Below are positions 38,588 through 48,557 of a stretch of DNA of 64,000 bases, one piece after another. Position numbers and translations under genes: made by a program. The notes under the pieces were generated by a model, which searched no databases, was not told the DNA's origin, and saw nothing but the letters and a program-made list of their open reading frames with translations. This stretch comes from Gammaproteobacteria bacterium (lineage in GTDB: Bacteria > Pseudomonadota > Gammaproteobacteria > JAJFKO01). How positions within the stretch are numbered: position 1 is the first letter of the stretch; every line of letters starts with the position of its first letter. The DNA lies in the NCBI GenBank assembly GCA_028284465.1, contig JANQRR010000014.1, positions 33,273 through 97,272 on the forward strand. The letters run 5' to 3'.

Positions 38588-40140
38588 CTACGACTGCTGC
38601 TGCAACTGTTGACAACCTGCAAACTGCGGCACCGACTTACGTCACTTCTGTGTCGCAACGCTGGTTAATTACTATCACCATCATGTTAGTCGCTATCATT
38701 GAAGTACTCGACATGACCATTGTCAATGTATCATTACCACATATGATGGGTGCGCTTGGTGCGACGTCTGATCAAATCACTTGGGTGTTAACGTCATATA
38801 TTGTTTCTGCTGCTATCGTAATGCCATTAACTGGCATGTTAGTTGATCGCTTAGGTCGTAAACCTTTACTAATAATTAGTATTATCGGTTTTTTAATTGC
38901 ATCGATGTTGTGTGGCGCTGCGATGACATTATCACAAATAGTTTTTTTTCGAATGCTGCAAGGTATTTTTGGTGCACCGTTAGTGCCGTTATCACAATAT
39001 GTGTTACGTGATACCTATCCACCCGATAAACAAGGTGATGCAATGGCGATCTGGGGCATTGGGATAATGACAGCACCTATTCTCGGCCCCACTTTAGGCG
39101 GCTACATTACTGAAATATCGAGTTGGCGTTGGGTATTTTACATTAATATCCCCGTGTGTGTGATCGCATTCTTTATGGCATTACGTTATATCCAAGACAC
39201 TCCCATCAAAAAAATCCCGATTGATTGGCTCGGCTTAATATTAATGGCTAGTGGCATAGGTTGCTTACAAATATTATTAGATCGCGGTAACTCTTCTGAT
39301 TGGTTTAGCTCAAACGTCATTATTATTTTGGCTATCATCAGCGCCATCTGCTTAACAACGTTTATCATTCGTGGTTTTAATAAAGCCAATAATATCGTTA
39401 ATATCCGCTTATTCACTGAACGCAACTTCGCTATCGCCACCTTATTAATTACTACTTTTTGTATTAGTATTTTTGGTGTAATGTCGTCGCTACCTTACAT
39501 GTTAGAACACTTAATGAATTATTCTACTGCCACAACGGGTTTAGTGATGGCACCAATAGGGATCGTTAGCGCTATCGGCATGCAGATCGGCACTCGATTA
39601 ATGTATCGCTTTGGTTATCGGATCGTAGTTAGCTCGGCTATATTAATTATGTCACTCGCCACTTATTTAATGAGTGGTTATAATCTCAATATGGGCATAA
39701 CGACGATATTAATCCCCAGTTTAATTCAAGGTTTAGGTATGGGCTTTTTCTTCGTGCCATTAGCGACGTTTGCATTTGCTTATTTACCTGAAAAATACGT
39801 TGCGCAAGCATCAGGATTATTTACCTTTGGGCGCAGCTTAGGTAGTTCAATTGGGATCTCTATCATTAGTACTATTGTCGCCCGCGAAGCACAAATTAAT
39901 TGGAATCGCTTAGGCGGCCACATTCAGCAAACTAGCGGCAATCTACAACAATGGTTAGCCACAACTCATTTGCAATTATCTGATCCTCTCACTATTCATC
40001 GACTTAGCATTGAGTTAAGCCGGCAATCACAAATGATTGCTTTTATTGACGCCTTTAAAGCAATAAGCATTGCATTTTTATGCATCACGCCATTAGTTTT
40101 TTTGTTGAAAGCGCCACCGGCAGGATATAAGAAGAAATAA
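38584..40140 (+). CDS. emrB: EmrB/QacA-type (DHA2) MFS drug efflux pump
   Basis: A 518-residue major facilitator with 14 predicted helices, typical of the DHA2 subgroup. LDMTIVNVSLPHMMGALG (motif D1), GMLVDRLGRKPLLI (motif A) and GPTLGGYITEISSWRWVFYI (motif C) are clear. With the EmrA-like adaptor it should export hydrophobic drugs or host compounds across both membranes; a TolC-type outer-membrane partner is not in the window. The start overlaps the adaptor stop by 4 bases. Confidence 0.95.
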   Translation: MTTTAAATVDNLQTAAPTYVTSVSQRWLITITIMLVAIIEVLDMTIVNVSLPHMMGALGATSDQITWVLTSYIVSAAIVMPLTGMLVDRLGRKPLLIISIIGFLIASMLCGAAMTLSQIVFFRMLQGIFGAPLVPLSQYVLRDTYPPDKQGDAMAIWGIGIMTAPILGPTLGGYITEISSWRWVFYINIPVCVIAFFMALRYIQDTPIKKIPIDWLGLILMASGIGCLQILLDRGNSSDWFSSNVIIILAIISAICLTTFIIRGFNKANNIVNIRLFTERNFAIATLLITTFCISIFGVMSSLPYMLEHLMNYSTATTGLVMAPIGIVSAIGMQIGTRLMYRFGYRIVVSSAILIMSLATYLMSGYNLNMGITTILIPSLIQGLGMGFFFVPLATFAFAYLPEKYVAQASGLFTFGRSLGSSIGISIISTIVAREAQINWNRLGGHIQQTSGNLQQWLATTHLQLSDPLTIHRLSIELSRQSQMIAFIDAFKAISIAFLCITPLVFLLKAPPAGYKKK

Positions 40141-40143
40141 CGA

Positions 40144-40464
40144 TTAAGTTGCTGTGGCTAATGCCGTGCTTAACACTACCCAAATAACCCAAACCCAAAT
40201 CATTAAGTATGGCATCTGTTGTTTTCTGATCGCATAATAAATGCCACCGATCACAATACCAAAAATAAACGGAAATAATAATAATGCTAATGTGTTTTGT
40301 AGTAAACGGCCAAAGTAACCATCGGAAAACACATAACCTAAAATCACTGAAAAATAACTATGAAGTGCAGTGATCAAATCAATCCCTTTACCAATAATAG
40401 GTAAAGCGAGCACGACAATAAAACTCAATACAATTAGGGCAATGACATGTTTAACTATTTCCAT
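40144..40464 (-). CDS. Small membrane protein, unknown
   Basis: A 106-residue protein with three hydrophobic helices (about 5-25, 55-80 and 85-105) and a loop around residue 48-55 with DGYFGRLL. I do not recognise a family. It lies convergent with the efflux pump gene, 3 bases from its stop, and may form a unit with the downstream lipoprotein region, though a repeat copy lies in between. Confidence 0.6.
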   Translation of the reverse strand: MEIVKHVIALIVLSFIVVLALPIIGKGIDLITALHSYFSVILGYVFSDGYFGRLLQNTLALLLFPFIFGIVIGGIYYAIRKQQMPYLMIWVWVIWVVLSTALATAT

Positions 40465-40486
40465 CGCTTACTTCCTTAATTTATTT

Positions 40487-40521
40487 CTGGATTGCTTCGT
40501 CGTTACACTCCTCGCAATGAC
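40487..40521. repeat. cattgcgag repeat, single arm (copy A6)
   Basis: CTGGATTGCTTCGTCGTTAC followed by ACTCCTCGCAATGAC, nearly the same as copy A2. It lies between the two minus-strand small genes. Confidence 0.88.
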
Positions 40522-40537
40522 GATGCAACACGATCAT

Positions 40538-40996
40538 CTAACTCACGATGCGCCACTGGCCATTTGGGCTGCGACACGCCGTACCATAAACATGTTCTCT
40601 TTTACCATGAATTGTTGCCGTGGTTTTAAACTTACGACATGGCTGCCCTGCCTGGCTATAAGTACGCGTTGGTTCAACGTCATATGCATAACCAGTATCG
40701 GGATTACGCCAACGATAATTATGCCCGGTACGTGTCGTTTCTAATGCACGATTCATGCGATCGCGATCTTGACGATCCATGTATTGACCAATTGATTTAC
40801 CAACCAAACCGCCAACAACAGCGCCGACACCTGTCGCGAGGATCCGTCCATTACCACGCCCAATCGTGCTACCAAGAGCGCCACCGGCAACCCCACCAGC
40901 AACTAGGCCGATATTTTCATGACTGACTCGACTACATGCAGTTATAGTAGTTGCTAACATAATAACCATCAATAGCACTGTTATGGTTCTTTTCAT
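40538..40996 (-). CDS. Glycine-zipper 2TM lipoprotein (17-kDa surface antigen type)
   Basis: A 152-residue lipoprotein: signal peptide with lipobox TITAC, cysteine at residue 21. The glycine-zipper region GLVAGGVAGGALGSTIGRG and ATGVGAVVGGLVGKSIGQYMD follows, then DRMNRALETTRTGHNYRWRNPDTGYAYDV, which resembles the Rickettsia 17-kDa antigen and related YcfJ/SlyB-type proteins. It is probably attached to the outer membrane. AAAGGAAA precedes the ATG. Confidence 0.88.
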   Translation of the reverse strand: MKRTITVLLMVIMLATTITACSRVSHENIGLVAGGVAGGALGSTIGRGNGRILATGVGAVVGGLVGKSIGQYMDRQDRDRMNRALETTRTGHNYRWRNPDTGYAYDVEPTRTYSQAGQPCRKFKTTATIHGKREHVYGTACRSPNGQWRIVS

Positions 40997-41199
40997 GGTA
41001 AATTTCCTTTGCCAACATAGATTTAACTAATGTTTGTTATTAAATCATGAATTTAATCCAGCTTGAAGTAGGAAGAATATAAGCGCAAATTTATTCACCA
41101 AAAAGTACAAAAAATACTCTATTTTTGGCATCTTCCGATCACTCAGCTATACTTTTTGAAAGAGGTCGCTTTTTACAATTAGATTGAGGGGTGTTAGCC

Positions 41200-41619
41200 A
41201 TGGACCAAAAACAAATATTAGCTCACCTAACGTTTCAACATGCTGTACGTAATCCAGACGTTGAAGACTGCTGGCGAGAAGGCTACGAAAAAGGTTTCGA
41301 TAGTGATCAGTTAGATGATATAGATGCATTGAACCCGTATAAAAAAGACAGCATCGAATATCAATATTTTGATGAAGGCTTAATGGCCGGATTATATAAA
41401 GAACAACCACGATTTGCAGTCAATCCAACTAAAGCAGCACAACAAACAGCACTTGCTGATGTTCAGCAAGCAACAACTGCTGCTAAGAAACCTGCCCCAT
41501 CTCTATGGGAACAAACCAGAAATTGGATTTACGCCACTGCGTACCGTTTGTTAGGCTTAGGTGCAGCAGCCATCATGGCAATTGTGGGTTATCAGTTAGT
41601 CGACTTTGCGTTTATTTAA
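41200..41619 (+). CDS. RMF-like N-terminal motif with C-terminal membrane anchor
   Basis: A 139-residue protein. The first 70 residues hold CWREGYEKGFD...NPYKKDS...YFDEGLMAGL, which follows the spacing of ribosome modulation factor (GYQAG...CPY...GWREA) but is only loosely similar. A linker rich in A, Q and T (about 75-105) leads to WEQTRNWIYATAYRL and one hydrophobic helix near the C-terminus (about 117-137). I chose the ATG at 41200 because GAGGGG lies at a workable distance; a GTG at 41191 is too close to it. Function is not known; a membrane-tethered relative of RMF would be unusual. Confidence 0.6.
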   Translation: MDQKQILAHLTFQHAVRNPDVEDCWREGYEKGFDSDQLDDIDALNPYKKDSIEYQYFDEGLMAGLYKEQPRFAVNPTKAAQQTALADVQQATTAAKKPAPSLWEQTRNWIYATAYRLLGLGAAAIMAIVGYQLVDFAFI

Positions 41620-41623
41620 ATAG

Positions 41624-41832
41624 TTATTTAAATCTCTGCTCACGATAATGCTTAACGTAAATAACGTATATAGCATCATTATCTTCATCAAATCGGTAAC
41701 GCAAAATATATCCTTATATCCTGCTGCACCAAAACGTATTCCTATATCTCTATATTCCAATAAACCATCAACAGGCTTACCAATATAAGGATGTTGAATT
41801 AATTCATTTTCAATTGGCCGGTTTTGCCTTTA
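41624..41832 (-). pseudogene. ParE/RelE-type toxin remnant, frameshifted and 5'-truncated
   Basis: On the minus strand one frame reads IENELIQHPYIGKP, then YRDIGIRFGAAGYKDI, and a shifted frame continues LRYRFDEDNDAIYVIYVKHY and REQRFK-stop. Together they match the C-terminal two-thirds of ParE-family toxins. A frameshift near 41707 breaks it and the N-terminus is missing. No antitoxin is seen beside it. It lies between the RMF-like gene and the F-box gene. Confidence 0.7.
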
Positions 41833-41907
41833 TTTAAGTAACTATTATTTATTCAAAAATTCATATGTGATATAATTCTATACAAAATATTATGTGAGGA
41901 ATTGTAA

Positions 41908-43416
41908 ATGCCATATTCAGTTAAAAATCCACAAACTCTTATCAAAAATATTAAAGAAAAAGTCAGCGCGTTTGCTAATGATACAAGTAATCACTCTACC
42001 AAAGATGGCATAATTGCTCAAAAATTTGTATCCCAGCTAGAAAAGAAATTTAGTTTAACCTTACAGCTTCGTATCACTTATAACTTACTAACTAATTTAG
42101 ATGATCGCACATTAAAAAATGAGCTTAGATCTATTTTGAAAAAAACTTTTAGCATTGCTGACGAAACAAGTGGAACTGAACAGGAAAAAGCAGCTAAGGA
42201 AATTGAACATATTGGTTCATCTGTCAGAAATTATTCACTTGGGACACTGAGGAATTTGCCTTCCGAAGTTCTCCAACACTCACTCAGTTTTTTATCATTA
42301 ACAGATTTGGGAATTTTTTCTAGAGTAAATACAACTTGCAAAACCAATGCTGATATTGTTATTTCCGATAAAATAAAGGAAGATCCATTATTGGCTTATC
42401 CGCTAGCAAGAACTCCTGCACAACTAAAACAAGATCTTACGGCCAAAAAAGAGTACCAACAATTTGTTAAACTCTTTAGAAAGTATAAAAACCCAGAGGA
42501 GATCACTGAGAAGCGACTTATCGAGTGTACAGCAAGTAGTGATTTATCAACAATGTTCAAACGTGACGAGTGGGTGGTCCATCTTGAAAAAGCAATAAAA
42601 CTTGGTGATTTAATAGCAATTTTCAATGGCTTAGTGATAAACAGGTACGGAAATATTGGACCACTAAAGAAGCTATACAATTATTACAATTGCTTCGAAA
42701 CAGATAATAGAAGTATATACAGTCTATTCTCGCGTGAACAAAACACAAAAAATCCTAGCATTGAAGTTCGCGATGAGGTAAGTCAAATTCACGCTATGCT
42801 CCAATTCTCTAAAAAGAATGAGAATGCAGGTCGCCTATTCTACACAAGCCAAGCACAAAAAAACGGTTGGCCTGTTATTATTTTCCAAATTTTGAATACT
42901 GTAGTTGTTGAAAGTGAAAACAATATTACTAAAAAATTACTTTCTTTAGGCGGCTATTCTAGTGCTCTCTCTCCTATAGAAGAAATTTTTGAAACTTTAA
43001 AAACTTCGGAACCCGCACCAGAAAGCCTTATTGATGCATGTAGAATTATTGCATATTTAAATACTATTCTTAATGATAGTTCTGCTGCAGCTAAGAAATT
43101 AGCTTTTCAATTTAACATATGTTATCACATTGCTAAAGAAACTCAAGCTGTTAAAACCCAAGACTTAGAAATTGCATTTAATAACATCACTAAGAATGTC
43201 GAAAAGAAAAATTTTACTGAAATAATAGCATTACTCGAACAAAGGTGTGAAAGTTTAATTAAAAAAACGGATATTCCCAGAAATTGCATGAACAACAGGG
43301 GTTTCATACAAGCTAAAAAAATTGGTGAAACACATGCAGAACAGTATTTAGCTCAGTTAGTAAAATCTCAACCGCAAAAAACACCTACTTGTAGTACTTC
43401 AACGTTGCACTCATAG
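41908..43416 (+). CDS. F-box domain protein, effector candidate
   Basis: A 502-residue protein without signal peptide or membrane helix. Residues about 114-152 form an F-box: LRNLPSEVLQHSLSFLSLTD, then LGIFSRVNTTCKTNAD, with the LP-x-E-[VL] start and S-[FL]-L-S-x-x-D-L core. F-boxes bind Skp1 of the eukaryotic SCF ubiquitin ligase, so such bacterial proteins usually act inside a host cell after secretion. Flanking regions are helical and charged with no repeat type I recognise; the tail ends TPTCSTSTLHS. TATAAT at 41871 and GAGGAATTG before the ATG suggest its own promoter. The AT-rich makeup and a toxin relic next door fit a laterally acquired locus. Confidence 0.85.
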   Translation: MPYSVKNPQTLIKNIKEKVSAFANDTSNHSTKDGIIAQKFVSQLEKKFSLTLQLRITYNLLTNLDDRTLKNELRSILKKTFSIADETSGTEQEKAAKEIEHIGSSVRNYSLGTLRNLPSEVLQHSLSFLSLTDLGIFSRVNTTCKTNADIVISDKIKEDPLLAYPLARTPAQLKQDLTAKKEYQQFVKLFRKYKNPEEITEKRLIECTASSDLSTMFKRDEWVVHLEKAIKLGDLIAIFNGLVINRYGNIGPLKKLYNYYNCFETDNRSIYSLFSREQNTKNPSIEVRDEVSQIHAMLQFSKKNENAGRLFYTSQAQKNGWPVIIFQILNTVVVESENNITKKLLSLGGYSSALSPIEEIFETLKTSEPAPESLIDACRIIAYLNTILNDSSAAAKKLAFQFNICYHIAKETQAVKTQDLEIAFNNITKNVEKKNFTEIIALLEQRCESLIKKTDIPRNCMNNRGFIQAKKIGETHAEQYLAQLVKSQPQKTPTCSTSTLHS

Positions 43417-43445
43417 CGATAACAAAGCAGTATAGTTGCTCAGTC

Positions 43446-44522
43446 TCAAGAAACTACTCGTTGCACGCGGCCGGTGACATTACATAGCAATTCATAGGCA
43501 ATCGTATCGGCAGCGATAGCGACGTGTTCAACCGGCAAACCTTCACCCCATAATGTCACTGGATCGCCAATTTTAGCATTTGGGTGTTGGCGCAGATCAA
43601 CACTGATCATATCCATTGACACATGACCAACTAACGGCGCAACTTTTTGATTAAGTAAAACCGGCGTACCATTACGCGCATGATGTGGATAACCATCACC
43701 ATAACCAATAGCTACTACACCAACTCGCATATTTTCAGGACACTCCCAAGCACTGCCATAACCAATTTGATCACCACGGCGTAACTGCAAAATTGCAATT
43801 AATTGTGAAGACAAGGTCATTACCGGTTTCAAATTATAATCAACCCCGACTTTATCAGTAAATGGTGTTACTCCATACAATGTCAATCCCGGGCGGATCC
43901 AATCACCATGGGTATGTGGCCACGCTAAAATTGCCGCAGAATTTGCTAAGCTACGTTCACCCGGCAAGCCTTGAGTAATTTCTTGAAAGCTTTGCAATTG
44001 GCGGTCCGTCTTAGGATTATCACGATGATCGGCATCAGAGAAATGTGTCATTAAAACAATATCATCAGCCACTGCTTTACACGTTTTTAATTGCTGATAA
44101 ATTTTAGCTATTTGTTCCGGTAAAAATCCTAAGCGATGCATCCCCGTATCGATCTTCAACCACACTTTAAGCGGCTTTTTTATTTTTGCTTTTGCAAGTG
44201 CATCAACTTGAAATTGATGATGTACCACCATGTCTAAGCGATGTTGATCAATTAACGGAATTTCATCAGAATGATAAAAGCCTTCCATTAACACTATTGG
44301 TTTGCTAATGCCTTGATCGCGCAACACCAACGCTTCTTCTAAACACGCTACGCCAAAAGCATCTGCAGCTGTTAATGCCGAAGCTGCGCGCACTAACCCA
44401 TGACCATACGCATCGGCTTTGATCATAGCAATCACTTTAGTATGTGGCGCAATACTTTTAATGATCTGCAAATTGTGTTGCATCGCAGCAAGATTGATAT
44501 GTGCTAGTGTGGCACGAGTCAT
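43446..44522 (-). CDS. alr: Alanine racemase
   Basis: PLP enzyme that makes D-alanine for peptidoglycan. VIAMIKADAYGHGLV holds the PLP lysine, RLGF the substrate region, and YGDGYPH the catalytic tyrosine area, with GRVSMD-like VGHVSMDMISVD at the C-terminal barrel. 358 residues (E. coli Alr 359). It follows dnaB by 2 bases, the usual dnaB-alr pair. Confidence 0.97.
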   Translation of the reverse strand: MTRATLAHINLAAMQHNLQIIKSIAPHTKVIAMIKADAYGHGLVRAASALTAADAFGVACLEEALVLRDQGISKPIVLMEGFYHSDEIPLIDQHRLDMVVHHQFQVDALAKAKIKKPLKVWLKIDTGMHRLGFLPEQIAKIYQQLKTCKAVADDIVLMTHFSDADHRDNPKTDRQLQSFQEITQGLPGERSLANSAAILAWPHTHGDWIRPGLTLYGVTPFTDKVGVDYNLKPVMTLSSQLIAILQLRRGDQIGYGSAWECPENMRVGVVAIGYGDGYPHHARNGTPVLLNQKVAPLVGHVSMDMISVDLRQHPNAKIGDPVTLWGEGLPVEHVAIAADTIAYELLCNVTGRVQRVVS

Positions 44523-44524
44523 TA

Positions 44525-45904
44525 TTAAACTCCTTGCGCCACAGGCTCAACGTAGGTGGTTGGCACATAATTTTCAAAACGTGTATATTGCCCTAAGAAG
44601 GTCATGCGTAATTTACCGGTAGGACCATTACGGTGTTTAGCAATAATAATTTCAGCACTACCTTTATCGCGACTATTTTCATTGTAAACTTCATCACGAT
44701 AAATAAACATGATCAGATCCGCATCTTGCTCGATAGAACCCGAATCACGTAGATCTGACATCACTGGACGTTTATCTTGGCGTTGTTCTAAACTACGATT
44801 TAATTGTGATAAAGCTACAACTGGCACACTTAATTCTTTTGCAACGGCTTTTAATGATCGTGACACTTCCGAAATTTCTGCAGTACGGTTTTCTTTATAA
44901 CCATGAATTTGCATTAGCTGCAAATAATCTACCACAATTAAACCTAATGGGCCTTGTTCACGCACTAAACGTCGCGAGCGTGAACGAATATCAGCTGGGC
45001 TTAACCCAGGAGTATCATCGATAAACATTTTTGCTTCCGATAACATACTTACGGCTGAAGTAATACGTGGCCAATCATCTTGCGCTAATTTTCCCGTGCG
45101 TACTTTATGTTGTTCAATGCGCCCAAGCGATGACATCATGCGCATTGCAAGCGATTCTCCGGGCATTTCCATACTAAACACCAGCACTGGTTTATCACTT
45201 TTTATCGCTGCATGTTCCGCAATGTTAACCGCCAAGGTAGTTTTCCCCATCGACGGTCGCCCAGCAACGATGATCAGATCACCCTCTTGCAAACCTGAAG
45301 TCATTTGGTCTAAGTCTTTAAACCCAGTAGACAAACCTGTGATCGGTTCTTTGGAATGAAATAAAGTATCAATTCGATCAACAGCAGATGTTAACAGATC
45401 ACTGATTTTTGCTGGGCCACTATCGCGAATATTACGCTCACTGATCGCAAAGATTTTGCGTTCAGCATAATCTAATAATTCACCGCTTGCTTTGCCTTCT
45501 GGATTAAATGCTGTATCAGCAATATCATTTGCCACACCGAGCAATTGCCGCAAGGTTGAACGCTCACGCACAATTTCAGCATACGCTAAAATGTTTGCTG
45601 TGCTAGGCGTGTTTTTCGCAAGCTCAAATAAATACACTTCACCACCAGCATTATCTAGCTCGCCAATATCTTTCAACGCTTCGGTAACTGTTAACACATC
45701 CAACGGGCTGCCACGACGGGCCAATGCTGTCATAACACGAAAGATAAGCCGATGCTCAGTGCGATAAAAATCAGCTTCGCCAACTTTGCCAATGACTCGA
45801 TCCCAAGCTTCGTTATCGAGCATTAAGCCACCTAACACAGATTGCTCTGCTTCAATCGAATGCGGCGGCATTTTTACGGCATTAACTTTATTGTCAGTTT
45901 TCAT
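44525..45904 (-). CDS. dnaB: Replicative DNA helicase DnaB
   Basis: Hexameric helicase at the replication fork. N-terminal domain from PPHSIEAEQSVLGGLMLDNE, linker, then the RecA-like domain with Walker A GRPSMGKTT and Walker B region LIVVDYLQLM; SQLNRSLEQR and DADLIMFIYRDE follow. 459 residues (E. coli 471). No intein is seen. Confidence 0.98.
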   Translation of the reverse strand: MKTDNKVNAVKMPPHSIEAEQSVLGGLMLDNEAWDRVIGKVGEADFYRTEHRLIFRVMTALARRGSPLDVLTVTEALKDIGELDNAGGEVYLFELAKNTPSTANILAYAEIVRERSTLRQLLGVANDIADTAFNPEGKASGELLDYAERKIFAISERNIRDSGPAKISDLLTSAVDRIDTLFHSKEPITGLSTGFKDLDQMTSGLQEGDLIIVAGRPSMGKTTLAVNIAEHAAIKSDKPVLVFSMEMPGESLAMRMMSSLGRIEQHKVRTGKLAQDDWPRITSAVSMLSEAKMFIDDTPGLSPADIRSRSRRLVREQGPLGLIVVDYLQLMQIHGYKENRTAEISEVSRSLKAVAKELSVPVVALSQLNRSLEQRQDKRPVMSDLRDSGSIEQDADLIMFIYRDEVYNENSRDKGSAEIIIAKHRNGPTGKLRMTFLGQYTRFENYVPTTYVEPVAQGV

Positions 45905-45909
45905 TATTG

Positions 45910-47322
45910 TTACACACTATAATACATTTCAAATTCAACGGGATGCGTTGTCATACGAATACGAATATCTTCTTCCATTTTTAATTCAGCATAGGCATCG
46001 ATTAAATCATTGCTAAACACCCCGCCTTCTAATAAAAATTCGCGATCATCATTTAATGATTGTACCGCTTCACGTAATGATGAACTGGTTGTTGGAATAT
46101 CAGATAATTCTTCAGGCGCAAGATTATAAAGATCTTTATCCATCGGATCGCCCGGATGAATTTTATTTCTGATCCCATCGATCCCAGCCATCATCATCGC
46201 TGCAAATGCTAAATAGGGATTAGCCGCAGGATCAGGAAAGCGTACTTCAATGCGCCGAGCTTTTGGATTATCCACATAGGGAATACGAATAGCTGCAGAA
46301 CGATTTCGAGAAGAATACGCTAATAATACTGGGGCTTCATAACCTGGCACTAAACGTTTATAACTATTAGTGGTGGGATTGGTGAAAGCACTTAACGCTT
46401 TAGCATGTTTGATGATCCCACCGATATAATACAATGCCGTTTCTGACAATCCACCATACTTATCACCGACAAATAAATTTTGCCCATCGCGAAATAATGA
46501 TTGATGGCAATGCATGCCACTACCATTATCGCCAACTAATGGCTTAGGCATAAACGTTGCGGTTTTACCAAAGGCATGAGCAACATTATGCACGACGTAT
46601 TTTAATATTTGTAATTCATCTGCTTTACGCGCTAAGGTATTATAACGCACTGAAATCTCACACTGACAAGCTGTAGCAACTTCGTGATGATGTGTTTCGA
46701 CTACCTGGCCCATCTTTTCTAACGTCAAACAAATCGCTGAACGTAGATCATGTGCTGAATCCACTGGCGGTACTGGGAAATAACCGCCTTTAACACTTGG
46801 GCGATGGCCTTTATTGCCACCGGCAAAAACTTTTTCTGAATTCCACGCTGCTTCATCTGAGTCAACTTGATAAAATGCACCGGCCATACCGGTTTTATAA
46901 CGCACATCATCAAACACAAAAAATTCTGGCTCTGGACCAAAGTAACAAACATCAGCAATACCGGTGGATTTTAAATAATCTTCTGCACGACGCGCCAGTG
47001 AACGTGGATCACGTTCATATCCCATCATCGTTGTTGGTTCAACCACATCGCAATGAATATTTAAAGTGCGCTCATTACAAAATGGATCAAGCACTGCAGT
47101 GGTAACATCTGGCCTTAGCAGCATGTCAGAATCTTTGATCCCTTTCCAACCGGCGATTGAAGAACCATCAAACATTTTGCCATCGGTGAGAAATTCTACG
47201 CCAATGATTGCTGAAGGCACCGTCACATGTTGCTCTTTGCCTCGCGTATCCGTGAATCTCAGGTCCACAAATTTAATCTCTTGCTCTTTAATGAGATTTA
47301 ACAATTCTTCACTTGATGACAT
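45910..47322 (-). CDS. glnA: Glutamine synthetase, type I
   Basis: Makes glutamine from glutamate, ammonia and [16 protein letters not shown], the metal site ligands in [18 protein letters not shown], and [14 protein letters not shown] are typical. DLYNLAPEE carries the tyrosine that is adenylylated by GlnE in proteobacterial enzymes. I chose the ATG at 47322 (470 aa) because GGAGG lies five bases upstream. The longer frame to 47337 adds only MLEAN. Confidence 0.97.
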   Translation of the reverse strand: MSSSEELLNLIKEQEIKFVDLRFTDTRGKEQHVTVPSAIIGVEFLTDGKMFDGSSIAGWKGIKDSDMLLRPDVTTAVLDPFCNERTLNIHCDVVEPTTMMGYERDPRSLARRAEDYLKSTGIADVCYFGPEPEFFVFDDVRYKTGMAGAFYQVDSDEAAWNSEKVFAGGNKGHRPSVKGGYFPVPPVDSAHDLRSAICLTLEKMGQVVETHHHEVATACQCEISVRYNTLARKADELQILKYVVHNVAHAFGKTATFMPKPLVGDNGSGMHCHQSLFRDGQNLFVGDKYGGLSETALYYIGGIIKHAKALSAFTNPTTNSYKRLVPGYEAPVLLAYSSRNRSAAIRIPYVDNPKARRIEVRFPDPAANPYLAFAAMMMAGIDGIRNKIHPGDPMDKDLYNLAPEELSDIPTTSSSLREAVQSLNDDREFLLEGGVFSNDLIDAYAELKMEEDIRIRMTTHPVEFEMYYSV

Positions 47323-47337
47323 GTTTGCCTCCAACAA

Positions 47338-48483
47338 TTAACAAAATAATAACTTCACCGATGCAATAAAATCTTGGTCCTTGATGGCTTGCCGAAATTG
47401 CTGCGTCAAATCTGCAACTTTATCGCGGTTAGCTGCCATCTCAATTGGCAACAAAACTTCAATATGGATTTTACCACTCAGATAGTGCAGAGTAACCCCT
47501 TGCATGGATTTAAATGCCTCGATATCACCCCAGCGCGCCTGCAGCATCGCTAACATTTCATCTCGACGTGGTAATTTATCCGATACTGGCACGACTTCAT
47601 CATCTTCTGGATCAACATGCACTGTCACATCTTTAACTTCACTCACACCTTTCACTAAGGCATTACGCACTTGATCGCCAATATAATGTCCTTCGGATAC
47701 ACTAACTCGAGGTTCAACAAGAATATGTACATCAACCAAAATATCCCCTGCCATCAAGCGAGTACGTAACATATGTAGTGCGCGTACCCCGGCAACACTG
47801 GTAATTTGTTGCTGAATTTTTGCTAGCATGGCTTCATCCAATCCAGTATCCACTAATTCGCGCACACTCGACCAGCCAATATTCCAACCCATTTTAATGA
47901 TCATGAGACTGACAATGGCTGCCGCAAGCGCATCCATCCAAGTAAAGCCGAGTAATGACCCACCAACACCGATTAAAACCACCAATGAAGACAATGCATC
48001 ACTGCGATTATGCCAAGCGTTGGCACGCAATAAGTTGGAATTGATGCGTTTGGCAATTTTCATGGTATAGCGATAGAGCCATTCGTTAGCAAAGACTGAA
48101 ACAAAAGCGATAACTAAGACGTACCAGGAAGGCTTATGCCGGGCTGCAAATCCAAACAAGTGCACCCCAGCATCGATCAGAATGCCTAAGCCAACAATGA
48201 TTAATAAAACAGCTAAAGCAACTGAAGCTGCCGTTTCAATCCGGCCGTGGCCATAAGGATGATCACTATCGGCAGCTTGCGCACCGATCCTGGCGGCAAA
48301 TAGCACTAATGCATCAGTAATTAAATCCGATAGTGAGTGCACACCATCGGCGATTAAAGCTTGAGAACTGCCTAACCAGCCGAAAAATAGCTTGATAAGC
48401 CCTAACCAGAGATTTATAACAGCACTGATCAAAGTGACATGCCGAGCTTCTTTGTAACGAAAAACGTTTTCCATCGGCGTCAC
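47338..48483 (-). CDS. Cation diffusion facilitator (CDF) metal efflux protein
   Basis: An inner-membrane zinc/iron-type transporter of 381 residues with six helices (about 10-210). The CDF signatures SSQALIADGVHSLSDLITD (helix 2, metal-binding His and Asp) and HNRSDALSSLVVLIG (helix 5) are both intact, as is DHPYGHGRIETAAS. A cytoplasmic domain with a histidine-bearing segment VTVHVDPEDDE follows, then an additional C-terminal domain (about 300-381). The GTG at 48483 has AGGG upstream; an ATG at 48474 is an alternative. It is followed by glnA. Confidence 0.9.
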   Translation of the reverse strand: MTPMENVFRYKEARHVTLISAVINLWLGLIKLFFGWLGSSQALIADGVHSLSDLITDALVLFAARIGAQAADSDHPYGHGRIETAASVALAVLLIIVGLGILIDAGVHLFGFAARHKPSWYVLVIAFVSVFANEWLYRYTMKIAKRINSNLLRANAWHNRSDALSSLVVLIGVGGSLLGFTWMDALAAAIVSLMIIKMGWNIGWSSVRELVDTGLDEAMLAKIQQQITSVAGVRALHMLRTRLMAGDILVDVHILVEPRVSVSEGHYIGDQVRNALVKGVSEVKDVTVHVDPEDDEVVPVSDKLPRRDEMLAMLQARWGDIEAFKSMQGVTLHYLSGKIHIEVLLPIEMAANRDKVADLTQQFRQAIKDQDFIASVKLLFC

Positions 48484-48557
48484 GGTACCCTACCCGCATT
48501 TGCTGCATTAAAGTTCAAAAATTCAAGATGATATTATAGCGATTTTTGTGAGTATAT

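Noticed and set aside
40144..40464. Small membrane protein as a toxin or holin
   Set aside because: Three helices alone do not support this; no partner gene or motif is present.
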